Origin: Psoroptes ovis
Taxonomy: Eukaryota; Arthropoda; Arachnida; Sarcoptiformes; Psoroptidae
DNA: 64,000 nt
Assembly: GCA_002943765.1 (NCBI GenBank)
Contig: PQWQ01000003.1
Span: 1,054,001-1,118,000, forward strand
Direction of reading: 5' to 3'
Within the stretch, counting starts at the first letter, position 1; the number at the start of each line of letters is the position of its first letter. The notes below the pieces were generated by a model. That model was not told where the DNA came from. It was given only the letters and a program-made list of their open reading frames with translations, and did no database searches. The translations under genes were made by a program, and so were the position numbers. Shown piece by piece: positions 57,372 through 64,000 of this stretch.

Positions 57372-60343
57372 TCACATTCAAGGTCCGAATTGATAATAAA
57401 ATTTTTGATTGTCTATTTGATACAGGTGCTTTACATTCATTTATATCATTAAAAACGATTAAAAAATTAAATATTACTCCTGTACCGTGTAATTTTTTCG
57501 TTGTGTTGGGCGATAAGAGTAGAGCCAAATGTCTCGGGAGGGCGAAGCTTTCGTTATCAATCGATAAATATTCTAGAGTAGTTGACTTTATCGTTTTAAA
57601 AAATTTATCATATGAGGTGATCGCTGGTATGGATGTAATCTACGACTTTGAATTAGAAATGTTGAAGAACAGAAGTATTACCTGCATGGGGTATCCAATC
57701 CAATGCAACAACATAACAACCACAAGTGATTCAGAAGATTTGAATAAAGTCCTGGATTGTTTCAAGAATCTTTTCGGGGGTATTGGAAAAAACGGAAGAA
57801 TACGTCATGATATCGTATTAACAGAAAATAAAACAATTTGTCATAAGTTGCAGAGTATCCCGCATAATTGGAAGAAACAATTAAGCGAACACATAGATAA
57901 GCTATTAAGAGAAAACATTATCGAAGAATCAAATAGCAATTTCAGATCGAGAATTGTTCCGATCCACAAAAAAGATGGGTCGATTAGAATGGCTATCGAC
58001 TATCGTGATCTCAATAAAATAACGCGTATGGACGCTTTTCCGATGCCAGCAATAAAATCAATCATATCGAAGTTAACAGGCGCAAAAATTTTTTCGAAAT
58101 TAGATCTGAAATCGGGATATTATCAAATTGAGATGGAACAACGAGCAAAAAAGTATACCGCCTTCGCATTCGAGAATAAATTGTATCAATTCACAAGAAT
58201 GCCGTTTGGATTGTCCGCGGCACCGCAAACATTTCAACGACTAATGAACGTAATTTTGGGGCACCTATCGTTCGTGGAATGCTATTTAGACGATATTTTA
58301 ATTTTTAGCAGGTCGGAAGGAGAGCATGTAGAGCATCTACAGAAAGTATTGACGATTTTGAAAAAAGAAAATTTGCGGTTAAACCCAGAAAAATGTTCGT
58401 TTGGTACAAGAGAAGTAGACTATTTGGGACTCAGATTGGCTGATGGTAAAAGGTCAATCATAACAGAAAATCAGATGAAAATATTGCGGTTCCCAAGGCC
58501 CACGAACCAAAAAGAAGTTTTAACATTTGTTGGTATGGCTGGTTTTTATCGAGACTTGATAAAAGATTTCGCTCAATTGGCAAATCCGTTGTATAACTGC
58601 GCAAAATTGAAACAGTTCATATGGGGGGAAAAAGAAGAACGAGCGTTCGTGTTAATCCAAAAGAAAGTAGCAGAGAACGAAACAATAAATATACCAGACC
58701 CCTCAAAAAAATTCATCGTTACAACCGACGCTTCAGACTTGGGATACGGCGCAACATTATCGCAAATGGTTAATGGCGAAAAGGTGCCGGTTGATTTTTT
58801 CTCGAGAATGTTTACGGCGGCACAAAGAAGATATGCCACTTATGACAAAGAGGCGACGGCTATCATGGAGGCAATCAAACATTGGAGATATTACTTACTG
58901 GGCCGCAAATTTAGGATCGAAACAGACCACAAACCTTTGAAATGGCTATTGTCAAAAGCTGACTGTTCAGGCCGATTGGGGCGCATGGTCATGAAGCTAA
59001 TGGAGTACGAAATTGAAGGTATCGATTATATCAAAGGAACTGACAATGTTTTGGCAGACACGTTAAGTCGAATACAATTGAATTTGATGAATCACGGGCT
59101 ACATGAGCCAATAGATGAAGTAATACGAAAAGACCAAAAAAATTTCATATTGATCAATGGGAGATGGTTCAAAACAGATGGTAACATTAACCGATTGTAC
59201 ATACGAGATTATGCGGAACAAGCAGAAATATTGAAAGAAATTCATAATAATGGACATTGTGGTATGTTCAAAAACCAAGAAGAATTAAGAAAACGATTTT
59301 GGTGGCCAGGTTGGCGCAAAGACTTACAAATGTTCTTAAGAAAATGTGACCGTTGTGCGAAATTTAAAGACGATTGGGAACCGACTCGCCTGCCAATGGT
59401 AGAGCAACAAATTCCGAAAGATAACTGGCAGAAATTGGGAATAGACATCTGTGGTCCTTTGGAGAGAACGCATAATGGTAATCGATACATATTGGTTCTA
59501 CAGGATTACCGTTCTAGGTTTTTGGCAGCAAAGGCACTGGCTGACGTCAAAGCAGATAGCATTATAGATTGGCTGAAGGTAAAATTCGAAGAACTGGGAT
59601 GGCCAGAGACAATCGTATGCGATAAAGGATCGCAATTTGAAAGTGCGAAATTCAAATGTTTTTCGGAAAACGCTGGTATTGAATTACGCTTTGCGTCAGT
59701 AGCTCATCACCAAACGAATGGCATGATAGAAAGGGTGATTCGCACTCTGGAACAAATGATTAGAACAACGGTATTAGATATTGCAGATTGGGACAGCCAC
59801 TTGCAGAATTTGGTAAACGTCTATAATGATTCAGTACATCATGTAACAAAGGTATCTCCGTTCAAAGTAATGTTTAATCGGGACAGAATTTCGGTATTGG
59901 ATCGAAAATATAATCTGGCTAGAGAAGTTATGAACCCAATAACCATGAACGAAACGGTCGACAAGAATAACCTGGTAGGAAAAAGTCGTCAAAAGCAGCA
60001 ATACGATCGAAAGAATCGACTGGAAGAAGTCAGAGTGGGTGATCTCGTTTTATGGCATTCGGCTGGACGGTCATTGGGATCGTCAAGGAAATTAAACCAA
60101 AAGTGGAAAGGCCCATTTCGAGTAACAAAAGTTATTGAGACCAACGTGGAAATCAGAGGCGATTCCGGTAACACAAAATTGGTGCATCGTAATCACGTTA
60201 AGAAATGGTTTGATAGCGATCGAATGGCGCTAGAGAAAATTCGGAGTCGCGGTCGGCCCAGATTGAAATCAGGACCTGGGGGGGAGGTGCAGCGCCCTCG
60301 TGTCGGTCAAGCTCGTGGAGACGGGGTAGTGGCATGTTGGTAG
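57332..60343 (+). CDS. Gypsy Pol (protease-RT-RNase H-integrase), -1 frame of gag
   Basis: The frame is open from 57332 and has no ATG of its own near the start. It is expressed by -1 frameshifting at 57341-57347, adding about 998 residues for a Gag-Pol of about 1383. Protease: LFDTGALHSFIS (about 57413). Reverse transcriptase: DYRDLNKIT, FSKLDLKSGYYQI, MPFGLSAAPQTFQ and YLDD (58283-58294). RNase H: VTTDASDLGYG (about 58720), YATYDKEATA and ETDHKPLKWL. Integrase: zinc region HNNGHCG...CDRCAKF (59240-59365), then IDICGPL, VCDKGSQF and NGMIERV as the acidic triad. A chromodomain-less end carries a GPF module (QKWKGPFRVTKVI). The stop TAG (60341-60343) lies 56 bp inside the 3' LTR, so about 18 residues are LTR-encoded. 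Confidence 0.93.
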   Translation: MDKFKRRGPPRQLITFKVRIDNKIFDCLFDTGALHSFISLKTIKKLNITPVPCNFFVVLGDKSRAKCLGRAKLSLSIDKYSRVVDFIVLKNLSYEVIAGMDVIYDFELEMLKNRSITCMGYPIQCNNITTTSDSEDLNKVLDCFKNLFGGIGKNGRIRHDIVLTENKTICHKLQSIPHNWKKQLSEHIDKLLRENIIEESNSNFRSRIVPIHKKDGSIRMAIDYRDLNKITRMDAFPMPAIKSIISKLTGAKIFSKLDLKSGYYQIEMEQRAKKYTAFAFENKLYQFTRMPFGLSAAPQTFQRLMNVILGHLSFVECYLDDILIFSRSEGEHVEHLQKVLTILKKENLRLNPEKCSFGTREVDYLGLRLADGKRSIITENQMKILRFPRPTNQKEVLTFVGMAGFYRDLIKDFAQLANPLYNCAKLKQFIWGEKEERAFVLIQKKVAENETINIPDPSKKFIVTTDASDLGYGATLSQMVNGEKVPVDFFSRMFTAAQRRYATYDKEATAIMEAIKHWRYYLLGRKFRIETDHKPLKWLLSKADCSGRLGRMVMKLMEYEIEGIDYIKGTDNVLADTLSRIQLNLMNHGLHEPIDEVIRKDQKNFILINGRWFKTDGNINRLYIRDYAEQAEILKEIHNNGHCGMFKNQEELRKRFWWPGWRKDLQMFLRKCDRCAKFKDDWEPTRLPMVEQQIPKDNWQKLGIDICGPLERTHNGNRYILVLQDYRSRFLAAKALADVKADSIIDWLKVKFEELGWPETIVCDKGSQFESAKFKCFSENAGIELRFASVAHHQTNGMIERVIRTLEQMIRTTVLDIADWDSHLQNLVNVYNDSVHHVTKVSPFKVMFNRDRISVLDRKYNLAREVMNPITMNETVDKNNLVGKSRQKQQYDRKNRLEEVRVGDLVLWHSAGRSLGSSRKLNQKWKGPFRVTKVIETNVEIRGDSGNTKLVHRNHVKKWFDSDRMALEKIRSRGRPRLKSGPGGEVQRPRVGQARGDGVVACW
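57341..57347 (+). promoter_or_regulatory. -1 ribosomal frameshift site TTTAAAC
   Basis: T-TTA-AAC in exact phase with the gag codons (TTA AAC encode Leu-Asn), inside the 40-nt gag-pol overlap. This is a canonical X-XXY-YYZ heptamer. Slipping back one base continues at CGA in the pol frame with no stop before the protease. I did not find an obvious strong downstream stem. Confidence 0.85.
60278..60287 (+). other. Polypurine tract of gypsy element
   Basis: GGGGGGGAGG ends exactly at the 3' LTR boundary. It is also coding (Gly-Gly-Glu) in the pol frame. Confidence 0.85.
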
Positions 60344-60525
60344 AACGCGATGAGCAGATGAGCTGGCATTTGTTCAGATTGTATATAAAAGACTTGATAA
60401 GAGAAACCGTCTTGTCATTCATTTTGTTATTCACACTGTGTCAACAACAGCAATAATTTTAATAAATCGAATAAAATCCGATTATTTTTGGTGAAAAGTA
60501 CTTAATCGAGTCCAAATTGTGTTAC
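60288..60525 (+). repeat. 3' LTR of gypsy element
   Basis: A 238-bp direct repeat of 55934-56171 with no visible differences. It supplies the last codons and stop of Pol. Confidence 0.93.
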
Positions 60526-60530
60526 TATAT

Positions 60531-63500
60531 TCAATTTTCAAAAATATTCATCATTTGATATCAGAGAATGAAAATTCAAATGAAAAATATAAGTCTATTT
60601 CAATGATAATAATAATAATATGATTACTAATGATATTATTATTATTTCATAACTAATAATAATATTATTATTTTATTAAGCATCACTGACACATAAATTT
60701 TTTATTAAAAAAAATAAATTTTCCCGAAATGGCAGATCATACTGCTCGGCAAAGAGAGTAGATAGGGTTGAAAAGGGTTTAGCGGTGCAAGCACAGTGCC
60801 GACGCGCAGGGAAAGCGAAATGTTCAAATGAAAGCCAAGGCAAGCAAGGGATAAAATTTCACCGAAAATGCACCCGAAAAATTGTATGCAAATGAAACAT
60901 GAGAAAAAGATTTTCGTGAAAAAAAAAATTTCACAAAAAAAAATGAAAATGAAAATCCGATTATTTGATTCCGGTAAAGTTTTTTTTTAAAATTTAATTT
61001 CATTTATATTTTATTCTATTTTCACTCATTTTTCACATATTTCCATCATAATTCCATCACATATATTTTCCATTCGCATTTTTTTCCATTACATTTCTAT
61101 TCATTATTCACATTTACTTTTTGTTTCCGAATTAAAAAAAGCAAAAAAAAATCCAAAAGTTTTTTCAATGCCGGTTCGCTGCCGAATTTTTTTCCACGAA
61201 AAATTGTCAAATGTCGAAATTATCATCGTAGGAAAAAATATGGCCGCATCACTTTTACCCATTCCGAATTTTCGCTTGATTTTAGCTTAGTTTAAGTTTT
61301 ATTTATCAATTTTTTTCGGTATTTTCGCCGTATATTTTCGGCATTTTTTGTTTGTTTATTTGCACCGATCCATTTTATTCATTATTTCCATGTATTTATT
61401 TACCAGAGATAATACTTTTTTCCATTCGTTTATTATTTATCCATACGAATAATAAACAAAAAGTTTTCCATTTTTTTTGTTTATTTATTTCTTTCATTGG
61501 ACACAAATGGCTGATTGCTGTTTTTGTTTTTTGTCGTTTTTTTTTTCGCTGTAAAAGTATTGAATATTATTCGTTATCATTATTATTTGTTGAGCCAAAA
61601 GCCAATAACTTTGTCGACAATCAGAATACAGGATTGAATCAAATTGAAGATGAATAGTATGAAGATTTGAACGAAAAACATTATTTGAAACTTTTTGTTT
61701 TTTCTTGTTATGTTTTGTTTCATTTCAATTATCGTTGCCGATGTCGATGTCGATGATGGTCATGGTGATAATGTTACTGCCAATAGTCCAGCAGCCACAT
61801 TGTTTTTTTTCTTTTCATTGAATTGAATAAAATACTTTTAAGGAGAATATTCTTGAGAATAAAAGAATGGCGATTCTTTCGTGAAAAAAAACTTTGGTTT
61901 TGTTTATTTTTTATTTTTTTCTGTCCAACTTTGTTCGGCATTTCGGTACATTTAAGGCATTGTTTTATAATAATAATAACAATAAACAATGACCGGCTTG
62001 TTTTTCGGTGGAAAAACAAAGTAGAAAGAAAACAAAAAACAATTTAAAATGCATTACTTTTATCTTCTTTTTGTTTGTTTGTTTATTTATTTGTTTTCCT
62101 TGGATGTTAGTTTTGCCTGGAAAAAAAAACATTTATGATGAATAAATAATGCAAAGCTTGAGAGAGGGAAAGAAAAAAAGCAGCAAATAATGTCTTGTAA
62201 ACAATAATAATAAGAATATTCCATGAAATAGAAATGAAAATGGTCATCATTTTCATGGTAAGAATGCGAGAAACATTTTACTTTTTTTTTCTGAGAACTT
62301 TTTAAATGTAACGAAGAAATCATTTTGAATCACAAAAACAGGATGATATTTCTGCCAAAAAATATCTCATCTGTCGGTGATTTACTCGTAATGATTTCTT
62401 CGTTTACCCGGAATAAAATTTTTGTTCTCATTTTATTCTTGTGATGAATACATTTCAAAGAATTGACATTTGAATGCTTCTTGTGTGTACATTCTTTGTC
62501 CAAGTGAGTTCATGTGTGTGTAAGTGTAAAAATTCGGTGGTATTCATGTGTGTAACTCCAAGTGTAATTCTCTTGGATATCATCAAATAATATTCAAATT
62601 TCGATTATGAATATTGAACAAATTGCATATTGATTGTGATATAATAATATTTATCGGTGAAAATATTACATATAAAAGTCATCAAATTGAAATTATCATT
62701 CGACAAATAATTTGATCGACCATTTGACTTTTTAAATCATTAACATGGTGATAATGCCATGAATATTCATTTTTCAAAAATTTTTTTCAAAGAATTTTTC
62801 ACACTTCAATTTCCTCAAAGATTTTCAAACATTAAAGTGTCCATTATGGTTGTTTATATTTGAGCATAAGCATCATTTGAATGGCCAAAATTTTTTTTAA
62901 AAAGTGAAAATCATTAATCTTATTGCTTTTCTTCAAACAAAAAATGAAGAAAATGTAAGAATTTACACCAAATTATGAATGTATGAATGTGAATTTATAT
63001 ATGAATGAAATATGAATTTATAAATATTCAAAATGAATTTCAGCTTTTTCTCGCTTCAACAAAAAAATCATGGACAAATGCTTTATACAACTGTAAACAT
63101 TTGAAAGATGGAAACAAAAACATCTGCAAAGAATATTTTCTTGGATTTTTTAAAGGAATTTTCAAGAAAAAAATAAAAATAAATAAATTATAATTTACAA
63201 TCAATTAGTTGAAATACATATTTGACATTTACTCTGCATAAAAATGCACACAAAATGTTAAATCTCAATGTTATACGAATGATATTAATTGCAATTGGCC
63301 AATGTTTGCAAGTGCAAGGCAAATTGAAGAAAAAAAAATGAAAAAAAATCAATGAAAATCCTCAGATTTCATAATTCTTTCACCATCGTCTAGTGATGTT
63401 TATTTATTTATTCGTTTATTCTTAAATTCAAATATATTTCAATGTATTATTACATATCGCAATGACAATTTCATTGCAACAATGATATTAATATTAATTT

Positions 63501-64000
63501 TAATATGATCAACATGCAATCAATCCATCTTATGGTGGTGATGATGTTGTTGTGGTTTGCTGTTGATGTTGATGAAATTGAACAAATTTTCAATTTTTTC
63601 AAAGACACAAAATTCATAGAAAATTTAAAATGAAAAATCTTCAAGAAAAAAAAACAAATGACAATCAACCACCCAAACATCAACATTTTGATTTTTGAAT
63701 AAAATGAACAACAACAACAACAACAAAAAATATGATTGTTTTCAATGATAAAATACAAAATTTTCTTTGAAAATTAATTGAATTCAATTTTTAAAAAAAA
63801 AGTTTTTCAAAGATTTTTAGAAGATTTTCAATTTTTTTAAAATTAATGAAAGACCATCATTCATTTAGCATCAACAATGTCTATGTATAGTTTGTGTTGG
63901 CATTTCGTTGTGTGTATTGTATGAATATTATTTGTTTTAAAAAAGAAAATTTGTTATTCGTAAGAATATTTTCTATTCAATTTTTTACATGTAAATAAAT
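60531..64000. other. AT-rich region with one GC-richer island
   Basis: A less AT-rich patch at about 60735-60850 stands out (see findings), followed by a GTAAAG donor-like site at about 60975. The remainder to the window end is AT-rich with short open frames (for example 61352-61657, 61774-62047) lacking domains; several are paired on opposite strands. No gene is supported. Confidence 0.45.

Larger units (their letters stand above)
55934..60525 (+). mobile_element. Complete Ty3/gypsy LTR retrotransposon
   Basis: The element is 4592 bp with identical 238-bp LTRs, a 5-bp target duplication TATAT (55929-55933 and 60526-60530), a primer site, gag, a -1 frameshift into pol, and a strong polypurine tract. 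Reverse transcriptase precedes integrase, the Ty3/gypsy order. It is markedly less AT-rich than its surroundings. No env ORF is present. Intact frames and identical LTRs indicate a recent insertion. Confidence 0.95.

Noticed and set aside
57503..57505. Independent start of gypsy pol at 57503
   Set aside because: The codon is GTG and the protease D-T-G lies upstream in the same frame; expression by -1 frameshift fits better.
1..64000. tRNA, rRNA or CRISPR loci
   Set aside because: No cloverleaf-like A/B box pairs, rRNA-like conserved stretches or regularly spaced repeats were recognised by eye; a tRNAscan or Rfam run would settle this.

Overview
The window is AT-rich eukaryotic DNA: long A/T tracts, (TAA/ATT)n and (GAT)n microsatellites, very short GT-AG introns (58-66 nt) and sparse small genes. 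Secreted His-rich proteins, compact introns and the retrotransposon mix (copia, BEL/Pao, Ty3/gypsy) suggest an arthropod. An astigmatid mite is my best guess, but nothing in the sequence proves it. No bacterial-style operon, CRISPR array, rRNA or convincing tRNA gene was seen.

Host genes are few. Two tandem, same-strand paralogues (8906-9540 and 13538-14202, minus) encode His-rich secreted proteins. They share identical three-exon architecture, matching TATA boxes and a related 3' hairpin. A two-exon gene at 51592-53983 (minus, 777 aa) shows faint but ordered resemblance to the purine nucleoside / methylthioadenosine phosphorylase family, with an altered active site and an Asn-rich tail. A possible first exon of a small secreted protein lies at 41973-42138.

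Mobile DNA dominates the recognisable content. (1) A complete Ty1/copia element (17423-21623) has identical 136-bp LTRs, an initiator-tRNA-Met primer site and one 1265-aa Gag-Pol ORF. (2) A BEL/Pao-like element (30642-39935) has identical 377-bp LTRs and no reverse transcriptase or integrase. Into its protease region a related, full-length BEL/Pao element (32927-38650) has inserted in the opposite orientation, with identical 385-bp LTRs and a 1621-aa ORF. (3) A complete Ty3/gypsy element (55934-60525) has identical 238-bp LTRs, a tRNA-Leu-type primer site, and gag and pol joined by a textbook -1 slippery heptamer. All four LTR pairs look identical by eye, so the insertions are young. (4) Older debris at about 5.5-6.9 kb includes an ISXO2/IS1595-like (Merlin-type) DDE transposase relic and a probable decayed copia fragment.

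The most interesting item is the nested pair. The outer element keeps Gag and an intact-looking protease motif, but its pol is reduced to two in-frame degenerate copies of the RNase H-integrase linker. The inner, pol-complete relative has D-P-G where the protease should read D-S-G. The rest of the window is AT-rich intergenic sequence in which I see microsatellites but no supportable genes.
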